A DNA stretch of 64,000 nt from Streptomyces sp. CoH27 (GCF_020181035.1 NZ_JAIQYY010000013.1:202562-266561); one strand, 5' to 3'. Positions 45,652-55,106 are shown, counted from the first letter of the stretch. A program made the numbers and translations. The notes: generated by a model not told the origin, from the letters alone.

Positions 45652-47453
45652 GCGCTCTCCTCGATCTCTTCCAGCTCCTGGAGGGCGTCCAGCAGGACCC
45701 CTTCGTCGGCCGCGGCCAGTTCCTCGTCCGTCTCACGCGTCACCACGGCCCGGTACCGTGACTCGCCGTCGACCAGTTCGCGGTGCGCGCCGACCGCCAC
45801 GACCTCGCCCTGGTGGACCAGGACGACCAGGTCCGCGCGGTCCAGCAGCAGCGGCGAGGAGGTGAACACCACTGTCGTCCGGCCCGAACGCAGCCGGTGC
45901 AGCCCGTCCGCGATGCGGGCCTCGGTGTGCGAGTCGACCGCGGAGGTCGGCTCGTCCAGTACCAGCACCTCGGGATCGGTGACCAGCGACCGGGCCAGTG
46001 CCAGCCGCTGGCGCTGGCCGCCGGACAGGGAGCGGCCGCGCTCGGTGATACGGGCGTCCATCGGGTCGGTGGCGTCCAGCGATCCCTGGACGAGCGCGTC
46101 CAGGACGTCGTCGCACTGTGCCGCGGCCAGCGCGTCCGTGGCCGCCACGGCTCCGGAGGCGGGCACGTCGAGCAGCTCGCGCAGCGTGCCGGACAGCAGC
46201 ACCGGGTCCTTGTCCTGGACGAGGACGGCACTGCGGGCGCTGTCCAGCGGGAGTTCGTCCAAGGCCACGCCGCCGAGCAGCACCGACCGGCCCGGCTCGG
46301 TGGGGTGGCCGCCCAGCCGTTCCGCGAGCCTGCCCGCCGCGTCCGGGTCGCCGCAGACCACGGCGGTGAGCCGGCCGGTGGGAGCCAGCAGACCGGTCTC
46401 GGGGTCGTACAGGTCCCCGGTCGGCACCTCGGCCTCGCGGGTACCGTCGGTGGCTGTGGCACGCTCCAGCGACAGCACCCGGGCCGCCCGTTTGGCCGAC
46501 GGGCGGGAGAAGGAGTACGCCATGGCGATCTCCTCGAAGTGCCGCAGCGGGTAGTTGAGGATCATGACAGCGCTGTAGACGGTGACGAGTTCGCCGACCG
46601 TGATCCGGCCCTGACGGGCCAGATGGATGCCGTGCCAGACGACGGCGATGAGCAGCAGTCCGGGCAGCAGCACCTGGACGGCGGAGATCAGGGACCACAT
46701 CCGGGCGCTGTGCACCGCGGCGTGCCGCACCTCCTGCGAGGCCCGGCGGTAGCGGTCGAGGAACAGTTCCTCGCCGCCGATGCCGCGCAGCACGCGCAGC
46801 CCGGCGACCGTGTCCGAGGCCAGCTCGGTGGCCCGGCCCGCCTTCTCCCGCTGGAGGTCGGCGCGGCGCGTGGCCCGGGGCAGCAGCGGCAGCACCGCGA
46901 ACGCCACGACGGGCAGCCCGATCGCGACGATCACGCCGAGAGCGGGCTGGTAGACGAGGAGGCCGACACCGACCACCACGACCGTGAGCGCGGCCGCGGT
47001 GAACCGGGAGACGGCCTCGACGAACCAGCCCACCTTCTCGACGTCACCGGTGGACACGGCCACGACTTCGCCGGCCGCGACCCGCCGGGTCAGGGCGGAG
47101 CCCAGTTGCGCCGCCTTGCGGGCCAGTAGTTGCTGGACGCGGGCGGCCGCCGTGATCCAGTTGGTGACGGCGGCCCGGTGCAGGAAGGTGTCGCCGACGG
47201 CGATGCCTGTGCCGCAGAGCAGCATCAGACCACCCGTCAGGGCGAGCCGGGTGCCGGACCGGTCGACGACCGCCTGCACGGCGAGGCCGACACAGAAGGG
47301 CAGGGCCGAGACGGAGACGAAGTGCAACAGGCCCCAGGCGAGTGACTTCAGCTGCCCGCCCAGCTGGTTCCGCCAGAGCCACCACAGGAATCGGGGGCCC
47401 GAACGTACGTCCGGGACGCCCGGATCGGAATACGGAAGGTCTTGAATCTGCAT
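45648..47453 (-). CDS. ABC exporter half-transporter with canonical signature and degenerate Walker A
   Basis: A 601 aa half-transporter. The membrane part (about residues 25-320) precedes an ATPase with a normal signature RSLSGGQRQRLALARSLV (about 470) and Walker B VLVLDEPTSAVDS. The Walker A region reads VVCGDPDAAGRLAERLGG, with no GK(S/T), and the switch His is replaced (FTSSPLLLDRADLV). These losses match what the downstream partner retains, as expected of asymmetric heterodimers of the bacterial exporter type. It is first in the pair. 306 bp upstream separate it from the divergent lipoprotein gene. Confidence 0.94.
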   Translation of the reverse strand: MQIQDLPYSDPGVPDVRSGPRFLWWLWRNQLGGQLKSLAWGLLHFVSVSALPFCVGLAVQAVVDRSGTRLALTGGLMLLCGTGIAVGDTFLHRAAVTNWITAAARVQQLLARKAAQLGSALTRRVAAGEVVAVSTGDVEKVGWFVEAVSRFTAAALTVVVVGVGLLVYQPALGVIVAIGLPVVAFAVLPLLPRATRRADLQREKAGRATELASDTVAGLRVLRGIGGEELFLDRYRRASQEVRHAAVHSARMWSLISAVQVLLPGLLLIAVVWHGIHLARQGRITVGELVTVYSAVMILNYPLRHFEEIAMAYSFSRPSAKRAARVLSLERATATDGTREAEVPTGDLYDPETGLLAPTGRLTAVVCGDPDAAGRLAERLGGHPTEPGRSVLLGGVALDELPLDSARSAVLVQDKDPVLLSGTLRELLDVPASGAVAATDALAAAQCDDVLDALVQGSLDATDPMDARITERGRSLSGGQRQRLALARSLVTDPEVLVLDEPTSAVDSHTEARIADGLHRLRSGRTTVVFTSSPLLLDRADLVVLVHQGEVVAVGAHRELVDGESRYRAVVTRETDEELAAADEGVLLDALQELEEIEESA

Positions 47454-47760
47454 GACGTCCCAGTGGCTCGTGTCAGGGAGGGGGAGACGATGAGGAGAGG
47501 CAGCAAGCCGTGAAAGGTTCGCGTTGGAGAGTGGTGAATTTCAAACGGTTTTCCTGAGGGACCGGCCGCATCCACCGGCTTCCGGCCATCGGTTTCACGA
47601 GGACTTGACCGATGCCGGCGCTCGCACCAGGACTCCGGCCGGCGTCGGCGGCCGGGTGACCCCGCTCCGCGCAGGTCACCCCGGCGATGCTGTCAGCCAA
47701 CCCGGTGAAATGCCCAGATAAGTCACATTGTCGTTCGGTGCGTGATGCCACCATGGACGT
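47454..47760. other. Divergent intergenic region
   Basis: Contains promoters for the ABC pair (leftward) and the lipoprotein (rightward). An A+T-richer patch (about 47705-47735, GATAAGTCACATTGTCG) is the most promoter-like part. No gene or strong palindrome was seen. Confidence 0.4.
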
Positions 47761-48504
47761 GTGGCGATCTACAGTGTGCGGCATTGTGCAGTCGCGGTCA
47801 CGGCGTTCGGAACTCTCCTGACGACCCTGTCCGGGTGCGGCAGCGATGGATCCGGCCCTGTCGACGCCGAGGGCGCGCAGGGCCCCCGTCACCCGGTGGT
47901 GTCGGCCATCCCTGCAACCGACCCGACCCGTATCCCGGGCGTCGGCGACCGTCTGCATCGGTGGATCCCTCGTAACTCCAGTCAGGTCGTCGCCGTGTAC
48001 GGCAAGGGCGAGGACTCACCCGACTCCACGGTCGTGCTGTACATGAAGGAGGGACCGGAGTGGCGGCCGGTGGCGCGTTGGGCCGGCCACAATGGCCGGA
48101 ACGGCTGGACCACGGACCATCACTCGGGTGACGAGCGCAGTCCTGTCGGCGTGTTCGGACTCTCCGATGCGGGTGGTGTGCTCGACGACCCGGGCAGCAT
48201 GCTGCCGTACGACCAGGACGAGTACGCCTACGCGCCGACGATCGACACCGAGGCGTACGAGCATGTCTTCGACTACGTCATCGCCATTGACTACAACCGC
48301 CTGCCGGGCACGCCTCCGCACGACCCTACGCGCCCCGACGGCGACGACAAGGGCGGCGGCGTCTGGCTGCATCCCGACCACGGTGACGGCACGGCCGCCT
48401 GTGTCAGCGTTCCCAGGGGAGCGATGAAGTTCCTGCTGCGCACGCTCGACCCGGCCCGGCATCCGGTGATGGTGATGGGGGACAAGGAGGCACTGCGCGC
48501 CTGA
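47761..48504 (+). CDS. Lipoprotein with L,D-transpeptidase-like catalytic domain
   Basis: A 247 aa exported lipoprotein. Signal: VAVTAFGTLLTTLSGCGSDG, with lipobox LSGC at about residues 23-26. The catalytic region GGGVWLHPDHGDGTAACVSV carries the His and Cys of the YkuD fold, but the arginine usually following the cysteine is not there (CVSVP), so it is a divergent member. The family cross-links peptidoglycan by 3-3 bonds or attaches proteins to it. GTG 47761 has only a weak ribosome site. The PNGase A-type gene follows 52 bp later; both act outside the membrane. Confidence 0.85.
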   Translation: MAIYSVRHCAVAVTAFGTLLTTLSGCGSDGSGPVDAEGAQGPRHPVVSAIPATDPTRIPGVGDRLHRWIPRNSSQVVAVYGKGEDSPDSTVVLYMKEGPEWRPVARWAGHNGRNGWTTDHHSGDERSPVGVFGLSDAGGVLDDPGSMLPYDQDEYAYAPTIDTEAYEHVFDYVIAIDYNRLPGTPPHDPTRPDGDDKGGGVWLHPDHGDGTAACVSVPRGAMKFLLRTLDPARHPVMVMGDKEALRA

Positions 48505-48556
48505 GGCGACGAGGCGTCATTGCGGGGCGGGCCCGACTCCCCGTAGAACACGGGCC

Positions 48557-50167
48557 ATGAGAAGACGGATAGTCATGTCCATGCTCGCGGGGGCGACCCT
48601 CCTGGCGAGCGCGCTCTTCGGCACGGGGGCCGCTGCCGCCCAAGCGGCCGACGTCCCCGGCGAGTTCGGCACGGACTGGCACGACCCGGTGACCGCGGCA
48701 CCGCCCGTCGACCGGCCGCACACCAAGTCCTGCCAGGTCACCTTGGCCGACGCCCAGTTCCGCGACTTCACACCCTATCGGGGGACGTACACCCCGCCCA
48801 AGGGCTGCGGCGATCGCTGGAGCAAGGTCGTCCTGCGCCTCGACGGCAAGGTGAAGGGCCGCCAGTACGACCGTCTCGGCTATCTGCACATCGGCGGTGT
48901 CGAGATTCTGCGCACCTCCACCCCGGAGCCCTCGCCCGACGGCATCGCGTGGCACGTCGAGAAGGACGTCACCCGCTACAGCGACACCTTCCGCAGCGCG
49001 CGGGACGTCGAGATGCTGATCGGCAACGTCGTGGACGACACGTACACCGGCGTCATCGACGTGCACGTCACGCTGACCTTCTATGCAGGCCGCCCCGCCG
49101 AGCGCACCCCCGACCGCGTCCTCACGCTTGCCGACACGCCCGACGGCACGACTCTCACCACCCCGCGCAACAGCGAGCGGATCGTCGCCGAGGTGTACGC
49201 GACCGGATCCGGGGGCGGCTGCGAGGAGTTCTGGTACCTGACCGTGGCCGACCCGGCGTCGTACTCCTGCAAGGCCGACCACGGCCCCTACCGCGAGGTG
49301 CAGATCAAGGTTGACAGCCGGCTCGCCGGGATCGCCGCGCCGTTCCCGAACGTCTGGACGGGCGGCTGGTCCAACCCCTTCCTCTGGTACGTCGTCCCGG
49401 CCCCGCACGCCTTCGACGTCCGGCCGATCGAGTACGACCTCACGCCCTTCGCCGGCCTCCTCGACGACGGCCGCCCGCACCGCGTCGAGGTCTCCGTCGT
49501 CGGGGTGCCCGCGGGGCAGCCGGGCTGGAGCGCGCCGGTCAATGTGCTGGTCTGGCAGGACGCCCACCGCGCCCAGGTCACCGGAGCGCTCACCGCGGAC
49601 GACGCGACGAACCTCGCCAACTCCTCCAGCTACACGCCGGGTTCGGAGAACCGGGTGAACACCGAGGCCGGACACCGGCTCACCGTCTCCGGATACCTCG
49701 ACACCTCGCACGGCCGCGTGACCACCACGGTCACCCGCTCGCTCGCCAACACCTCCGTGCACCGCTGGACGGACGGTGAGAACACGGACGGGCTGGACGC
49801 GACCTGGACCGACGACCAGACGGTGACCGTCGGCGGACACGGCCCCGCGCGGACGACGCGGACGCAGCGGACGTACACCATGGACGGCGCGACGACCATC
49901 GGTACGGACAACCGGCTGCGTACGGTGCTGACCCTGGGCGACCGCGCGTCGATGACGGAGCGGCGGGACGGCCGGCGCACCGCGTGGTCCCGGCTCGACG
50001 ACACCTACAGTGGCGACGCGGCGTACACGATCAACGTCCCGCGTGACCAGCGGCATGCGGTCGGGATCTCCCGTGAGCGCTACCGACTGGACGGCTCCGA
50101 CGGCTGCTACGGCCGGTCGTTGGCCACGGCTCAGGGGGTGCTGACGGAGGATCGCGAGGGCTGTTGA
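48557..50167 (+). CDS. Secreted peptide-N4-asparagine amidase A-type protein
   Basis: A 536 aa exported protein. The signal peptide is MRRRIVMSMLAGATLLASAL through AAAAQA. The body matches the PNGase A family: PPKGCGDRWSKVVLRLDGKV, YDRLGYLHIGGVEILRTSTP, a conserved GGGCEEFWY, and AAPFPNVWTGGWSNPFLWYV. The enzyme, first known from plants and fungi, removes whole N-glycans from glycopeptides. Length is close to the 530-570 aa usual. Such a gene in a soil bacterium suggests deglycosylation of plant or fungal glycoproteins. Catalytic residues of the bacterial forms are not well defined, so activity is likely, not proven. Confidence 0.88.
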   Translation: MRRRIVMSMLAGATLLASALFGTGAAAAQAADVPGEFGTDWHDPVTAAPPVDRPHTKSCQVTLADAQFRDFTPYRGTYTPPKGCGDRWSKVVLRLDGKVKGRQYDRLGYLHIGGVEILRTSTPEPSPDGIAWHVEKDVTRYSDTFRSARDVEMLIGNVVDDTYTGVIDVHVTLTFYAGRPAERTPDRVLTLADTPDGTTLTTPRNSERIVAEVYATGSGGGCEEFWYLTVADPASYSCKADHGPYREVQIKVDSRLAGIAAPFPNVWTGGWSNPFLWYVVPAPHAFDVRPIEYDLTPFAGLLDDGRPHRVEVSVVGVPAGQPGWSAPVNVLVWQDAHRAQVTGALTADDATNLANSSSYTPGSENRVNTEAGHRLTVSGYLDTSHGRVTTTVTRSLANTSVHRWTDGENTDGLDATWTDDQTVTVGGHGPARTTRTQRTYTMDGATTIGTDNRLRTVLTLGDRASMTERRDGRRTAWSRLDDTYSGDAAYTINVPRDQRHAVGISRERYRLDGSDGCYGRSLATAQGVLTEDREGC

Positions 50168-50333
50168 GCGTGGCGCTGGGGGATGCGCCACCGGCGGCGT
50201 GATTTACACGGCTGTGACACGGGCGTCTCAGAAGGGATCAACGGCACCTCCAGAGTGATCGGCACGGAAGCCGCTTTCCGTATCGCAGAAGTCCCGCTCG
50301 GCTTCCGCACGTCGACATCCCCTAGGAGTGCCC

Positions 50334-51710
50334 GTGCCGCAGTCCGTACCGTCCCTGCCGCGACGCGTCGCACGCATACTGCGTACCTCCCTCTTCGCGC
50401 AGGTCGCCTGCGCGCTCGTGCTCGGCATCGTCGTCGGGAGGCTGTGGCCCGGCGTGGCCACGGATCTCAAGCCGCTCGGTGACGGTTTCACCCGTCTCAT
50501 CAAGACGATCATCTCCCCGCTGGTGTTCTGCGTTGTCGTCGTGGGCATCGCCAAGGCCGGTGACCTCAAGGCGTTCGGCCGGATCGGGCTCAAGGCCCTG
50601 ATCTGGTTCGAGGTCGCGAGTACGGCGGCGCTGATCATCGGGCTGATCGCCGCCAACGTCGTCCAGCCCGGCTCGGGAATGCACGTCGACCCGTCCGCGC
50701 TGAGCGCCAAGGCGGTCGACGCGAAGACGGGCGGCGGATCTCTGCCCTCGACGACCGAGTTCATCGTGAATGCGCTGCCCACCAGTTTCATCGGCGCCTT
50801 CGCCGAGAACTCCCTGCTCCAAGTGCTCATCCTGGCCTGCCTGGTGGGCGCCGCGCTGCTGCACCTCGGGCACACCAAGGTGCCGCAGGTGTTGCCCGCC
50901 GTCGAGCAGGCCCAGGAGATCATCTTCGCGATCGTCGGCTTCGTCATGCGACTGGCGCCGATCGCGGTGTTCGGCGCGATGGCCGTCCTGATCGGCCAGT
51001 ACGGGCTCGGCGTGATCGAGACGTACGCCAAGCTGATCATCCTGTGCTACGCGGCTGCGGCGCTGTTCATCGTGCTGCTCGCCGTCGCCCTGCGCGTGGT
51101 CACCGGGCTCAGCCTGTGGAAGTTCCTGCGCTACATCCGTGAGGAGATGCTGCTCGCGCTCGGCACCGCCTCCACCGAGTCCGTCATGCCACGGGTGATG
51201 CAGAAGCTCCGCAAGGCCGGCGCTCGCGACGACGCCGTGGGTCTGGTGCTGCCCACCGGCTACTCCTTCAACCTCGACGGCGCCTCGCTCTACCTCTCCA
51301 TCGGCACCCTCTTCATCGCGCAGGCGGTGGGTGTCGACCTCAGCCCCGGCCAGCAGCTCACCGTCGTCCTCGTGCTCATGCTGACCAGCAAGGGGATGGC
51401 GGGCGTGCCCGGTTCCGCCTTCCTCGCGCTGTCCGCGACCGCGACCTCGCTGGGCGTCATCCCCGCCGGAGCGGTCGCCCTGCTGCTCGGCGTCGACCGG
51501 ATCATGGACTCCATGAGGGTCACCACCAACCTGCTCGGCAACTGCGTCGCCGTCTTCGCGGTCTCCCGCTGGGAAGGTGCGCTGGACACCGTGCGGGCGA
51601 AGAAGGTGCTGGACGGGGAGATCGCCTTCGTGCCGGAGGAGGGGCAGGAGGCCGGGGCCGCGACGACGGTACGGCCGGCTGTGCAGGAAGCCGCTTCCGA
51701 GGCCGGCTGA
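50334..51710 (+). CDS. Dicarboxylate/glutamate:cation symporter (DctA/GltP type)
   Basis: A 458 aa DAACS-family membrane protein. Hallmarks are LGTASTESVMPRVMQKLRKA, equivalent to the serine-rich hairpin 1, GYSFNLDGASLYLSIGTLFI (the NLDG motif of helix 7) and VDRIMDSMRVTTNLLGNCVA (helix 8). It imports C4-dicarboxylates or acidic amino acids with H+ or Na+. GTG 50334 is preferred over 50328 because AGGAG (50324-50328) then has a 5-nt spacing. Monocistronic, ending at a strong shared terminator. Confidence 0.94.
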   Translation: MPQSVPSLPRRVARILRTSLFAQVACALVLGIVVGRLWPGVATDLKPLGDGFTRLIKTIISPLVFCVVVVGIAKAGDLKAFGRIGLKALIWFEVASTAALIIGLIAANVVQPGSGMHVDPSALSAKAVDAKTGGGSLPSTTEFIVNALPTSFIGAFAENSLLQVLILACLVGAALLHLGHTKVPQVLPAVEQAQEIIFAIVGFVMRLAPIAVFGAMAVLIGQYGLGVIETYAKLIILCYAAAALFIVLLAVALRVVTGLSLWKFLRYIREEMLLALGTASTESVMPRVMQKLRKAGARDDAVGLVLPTGYSFNLDGASLYLSIGTLFIAQAVGVDLSPGQQLTVVLVLMLTSKGMAGVPGSAFLALSATATSLGVIPAGAVALLLGVDRIMDSMRVTTNLLGNCVAVFAVSRWEGALDTVRAKKVLDGEIAFVPEEGQEAGAATTVRPAVQEAASEAG

Positions 51711-51729
51711 CACCGCCTCCATCGGGTGC

Positions 51730-51769
51730 GCGCGGCCCCCTCTGCCTCCTCGGCGGAGCGGGGCCGCGC
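51730..51769. terminator. Bidirectional terminator between symporter and MarR genes
   Basis: GCGCGGCCCC (51730-51739) pairs perfectly with GGGGCCGCGC (51760-51769) across a 20-nt loop in the 64-bp gap between convergent genes. Confidence 0.7.
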
Positions 51770-51774
51770 CGCGG

Positions 51775-52224
51775 TCAGCAGGTCTTCGCCGTGTCCCCGT
51801 CGATCAGCGTGTCCAGCAGGACCCCCAGCACCTTGCGCTCCTTCTCGGTCAGCGGAGCGAGCATCTCCTCGGCCGCCGACCGGCGGGCGCCGCGCAGCTC
51901 GCGCAGGGTCGCGCGCCCCTCGTCGGTCAGCTCGATCCGGGTCACGCGGCGGTTCGCCGGATCCGCCGCCCGCCGCACCTTCCCGCTCGCCTCCAGGCCG
52001 TCGACCAGCGTCGTCACCGCGCGCGGCACCACCTCCAGGCGCTCGGCCAGGTCGGCCATGCGCGGGGGAGAGGGATAGTGCGCGAGGGTGCGCAGCAGCC
52101 GGGACTGGGCCGGGGTGATGCCCAGGTCGCGCTGTTCCAGATGGCGCTTCTGGATGCGGTGCACCCGGCGGGTGAGCCGCAGCAACTGCTCGGCGAGCAG
52201 GCCGTCGGAATCTGGGGTGCTCAT
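51775..52224 (-). CDS. MarR-family transcriptional regulator
   Basis: A 149 aa winged-helix repressor. The recognition region is PPRMADLAERLEVVPRAVTT (about residues 53-72), and the wing DPANRRVTRIELTDEGRATL carries the typical D-x-R-x-x. A dimerisation helix ends the protein. It diverges from the ABC exporter at 52339, so it probably represses that exporter and itself through the inverted repeat at 52250-52272, with release on binding a toxic or phenolic ligand. The ligand is unknown. Confidence 0.93.
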   Translation of the reverse strand: MSTPDSDGLLAEQLLRLTRRVHRIQKRHLEQRDLGITPAQSRLLRTLAHYPSPPRMADLAERLEVVPRAVTTLVDGLEASGKVRRAADPANRRVTRIELTDEGRATLRELRGARRSAAEEMLAPLTEKERKVLGVLLDTLIDGDTAKTC

Positions 52225-52249
52225 GCGGGAACAATATCAGGATGCCGTT

Positions 52250-52272
52250 CATTGTGAATATAGGTAACAATG
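52250..52272. promoter_or_regulatory. MarR operator candidate
   Basis: CATTGTGAATATAGGTAACAATG is an inverted repeat (CATTGT and ACAATG exact arms; ATTGTGA versus ATTGTTA 6 of 7), in the 114-bp divergent gap. The centre is A+T-rich, typical for MarR sites. A partial copy (AACAAT at 52230) lies next to the marR start. Confidence 0.65.
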
Positions 52273-52338
52273 AGCTACGATCCGTCAGTCATCGTCGGCC
52301 GACCCCTGACCGGCGCCCGTTCACCTCCGTAGGAGCCC

Positions 52339-54147
52339 ATGCATCCCGACCGTGAAACGTCCTGGACCCCGCCTGCCGACGCCAAGGAACAGCCCCGGCA
52401 GGTGCGCCGCATCCTGAAGCTCTTCCGCCCCTACCGTGGGCGGCTCGCGATCGTCGGCCTGCTCGTCGGCGCCTCTTCGCTGGTCTCGGTGGCCACGCCG
52501 TTCCTGCTGAAGGAGACCCTCGACGTCGCGATCCCCCAGGGCCGCACGGGCCTGCTGAGCCTGCTCGCGCTCGGCATGATCCTCAGCGCGGTCCTCTCCA
52601 GCGTCTTCGGCGTCCTGCAGACGCTGATCTCGACCACCGTCGGCCAGCGCGTCATGCACGACCTGCGCACCGCCGTCTACGGCCGGCTGCAGCGCATGTC
52701 GCTCGCCTTCTTCACCCGCACCCGCACCGGCGAGGTGCAGTCCCGCATAGCCAACGACATCGGCGGCATGCAGGCCACCGTCACCTCCACGGCCACCTCC
52801 CTGGTCTCCAACGCCACCAGCGTGGTCGCCACGATCGTCGCGATGATCGCCCTCGACTGGCGGCTCACGATCGTCTCGCTGCTCCTGCTGCCGGTGTTCG
52901 TGTGGATCAGCCGCCGCGTGGGCAACGAACGCAAGAAGATCACCACGCAGCGGCAGAAGCAGATGGCCGCGATGGCCGCCACGGTCACCGAGTCGCTCTC
53001 GGTCAGCGGCATCCTGCTCGGCCGCACCATGGGCCGCTCGGACTCGCTGACCGCCTCCTTCGCCGAGGAGTCGGAGCGCCTGGTCGACCTTGAGGTGCGG
53101 TCGAACATGGCGGGGCGCTGGCGCATGGCCGTGATCACGATCGTCATGGCCGCGATGCCCGCCGTCATCTACTGGACCGCGGGTCTCGCCCTGCAGTTCG
53201 GCGGCCCGAAGGTCTCCCTCGGCACCATCGTCGCCTTCGTCTCGCTCCAGCAGGGCCTGTTCCGTCCGGCCGTGAGCCTGCTCGCGACCGGCGTCCAGAT
53301 CCAGACCTCCCTCGCGCTCTTCCAGCGCATCTTCGAGTACCTCGACCTGCCGATCGACATCACCGAGCGCGAGCGGCCCGTTCGGCTCGACCAGATCAAG
53401 GGTGAAGTCCGGCTGGAGGGCGTCGAGTTCCGCTACGACCAGGACGACAAGGCCCGCCCCGTCCTCGACGGCATCGACATCACCGTGCCGGCGGGCGGCA
53501 GCCTCGCCGTCGTGGGCCCGACCGGCGCCGGCAAGTCCACGCTCGGCTATCTGGTGCCCCGGCTCTACGACGTCACCGGCGGCCGGGTCACGCTGGACGG
53601 CATCGATGTCCGTGACCTCGACTTCGACACCCTCGCCCGCGCGGTCGGCGTCGTCTCGCAGGAGACGTACCTCTTCCACGCCACCGTCGCCGACAACCTC
53701 CGTTTCGCCAAGCCGGATGCCACCGACGAGGAGCTGCACGCGGCGGCCGAAGCGGCGCAGATACACGACCACATAGCCGCGCTGCCCGAGGGCTACGACA
53801 CGGTTGTCGGCGAACGCGGTCACCGCTTCTCCGGCGGTGAGAAGCAACGGCTCGCGATTGCCCGCACCATCCTGCGCGATCCGCCGGTTCTCATCCTCGA
53901 CGAGGCGACCAGTGCGCTCGACACCCGTACGGAGGCCGCGGTCCAGGAGGCCATCGACGCCCTGTCGGCCGACCGGACGACGATCACCATCGCGCACCGT
54001 CTGTCCACGATCCGCGGTGCCGACCAGATCGTGGTGCTGGACTCCGGCCGGGTCGCCGAACGCGGCTCGCACGACGAGCTGCTGGAGCAGGACGGGCGGT
54101 ACGCGGCCCTGGTACGCCGGGACGCGCAACTGGAGCCGACAAACTGA
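52339..54147 (+). CDS. ABC multidrug exporter half-transporter (homodimer type)
   Basis: A 602 aa fused membrane/ATPase half-transporter. Six helices occupy about residues 35-315. The ATPase has intact Walker A GPTGAGKSTLG, Q-loop VVSQETYLF, signature RFSGGEKQRLAIARTILR, Walker B LILDEATSALD and switch His TIAHRLSTIRGAD. Unlike the pair at 43.9-47.5 kb all motifs are canonical, so it can work as a homodimer. It exports an unknown compound, probably under MarR control. An ATG at 52339 follows CCGTAGGAG by about 6 nt. Confidence 0.95.
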   Translation: MHPDRETSWTPPADAKEQPRQVRRILKLFRPYRGRLAIVGLLVGASSLVSVATPFLLKETLDVAIPQGRTGLLSLLALGMILSAVLSSVFGVLQTLISTTVGQRVMHDLRTAVYGRLQRMSLAFFTRTRTGEVQSRIANDIGGMQATVTSTATSLVSNATSVVATIVAMIALDWRLTIVSLLLLPVFVWISRRVGNERKKITTQRQKQMAAMAATVTESLSVSGILLGRTMGRSDSLTASFAEESERLVDLEVRSNMAGRWRMAVITIVMAAMPAVIYWTAGLALQFGGPKVSLGTIVAFVSLQQGLFRPAVSLLATGVQIQTSLALFQRIFEYLDLPIDITERERPVRLDQIKGEVRLEGVEFRYDQDDKARPVLDGIDITVPAGGSLAVVGPTGAGKSTLGYLVPRLYDVTGGRVTLDGIDVRDLDFDTLARAVGVVSQETYLFHATVADNLRFAKPDATDEELHAAAEAAQIHDHIAALPEGYDTVVGERGHRFSGGEKQRLAIARTILRDPPVLILDEATSALDTRTEAAVQEAIDALSADRTTITIAHRLSTIRGADQIVVLDSGRVAERGSHDELLEQDGRYAALVRRDAQLEPTN

Positions 54148-54190
54148 ACATATGCCACATTTATGGGGTTATGCGTATTAACGTTCCCGC

Positions 54191-55087
54191 ATGCAGACGA
54201 ACATTCCGCCACGGAGCACGATCCGACTGACACGCCGGGGCAGACTCGTCCTCGGCGTGGCCGCCGCCGTCGTGGCCGGTATCGCCGTGGCGGTGCCGCT
54301 GCTGATGCAAGCCGACGGCTCTGCGGAGTCCCGGACCGCCGCGCTGGTCATCCCCGAGGGCTGGCGCGCGAGACAGGTGTACGACGCCATCGACAAGGCC
54401 CTCGAACTGCCTCGGGGCAGCACCCGCAACTCCCTGGGAAAAGCGGGTCTGAAGCTGCCGAGCGACGCCCGGGGCAACCCGGAGGGCTACCTCTTCCCGG
54501 CGACGTACCCCCTGGGGAAGGGAGCGACCCCCGAGTCCCTGCTGCGCTCCATGGCCGACACGGCCGACAACAGGTTCAAGGCGGCGCCGATCGCCGCCGG
54601 GGCACAGCGCAATGCGATGAACATCTACCAGGCCGTCACCATCGCCAGCATCATCCAGGCCGAGGCCGCGACGAAGGCGGACATGGGCAAGGTCGCCCGG
54701 GTCGTCTTCAACCGGCTGGAGCGCGGGATGCCGTTGCAGATGGATTCCACCATCAACTACGCGCTGAACCGCGACACAGTCCGCACCAGCCAGGACGACA
54801 CCCGCATCGGGAGCCCGTACAACTCCTACCGGCGCATGGGGCTGCCGCCGACACCGATCGACAACCCCGGCGAGGAGGCGATGCGTGCCGCGCTGAACCC
54901 GACGCCGGGCGACTGGCTGTACTTCGTCACGGTCAAGCCGGGCGACACCCGCTTCTCCGCCGACTACACGACGCACATGCGTAACGTGGCGGAGTTCAAC
55001 GCCCTCCACCCGGGCACCGGTCAGGGGCAGACGTCCGGTCGGAGCCCGGCCCGGTCCTCGGTCCCGGCGCAGCCCTCGGTCCGCTGA
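54191..55087 (+). CDS. MltG-like endolytic transglycosylase
   Basis: A 298 aa protein with one N-terminal membrane helix (LVLGVAAAVVAGIAVAVPLL, about residues 20-39) and an extracytoplasmic YceG/MltG domain. The catalytic glutamate is in TIASIIQAEAATKADMGKVA, and further landmarks are VFNRLERGMPLQMDSTINYA and SPYNSYRRMGLPPTPIDNPG. MltG cuts nascent glycan strands near the membrane. At 298 aa it is shorter than the housekeeping MltG (about 350-600 aa) and lacks the LysM-like N-terminal part, so it is probably an accessory paralogue. It ends in a Ser/Pro-rich tail. Confidence 0.9.
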   Translation: MQTNIPPRSTIRLTRRGRLVLGVAAAVVAGIAVAVPLLMQADGSAESRTAALVIPEGWRARQVYDAIDKALELPRGSTRNSLGKAGLKLPSDARGNPEGYLFPATYPLGKGATPESLLRSMADTADNRFKAAPIAAGAQRNAMNIYQAVTIASIIQAEAATKADMGKVARVVFNRLERGMPLQMDSTINYALNRDTVRTSQDDTRIGSPYNSYRRMGLPPTPIDNPGEEAMRAALNPTPGDWLYFVTVKPGDTRFSADYTTHMRNVAEFNALHPGTGQGQTSGRSPARSSVPAQPSVR

Positions 55088-55106
55088 GCCGGCGGGACTC
55101 ACGGGC

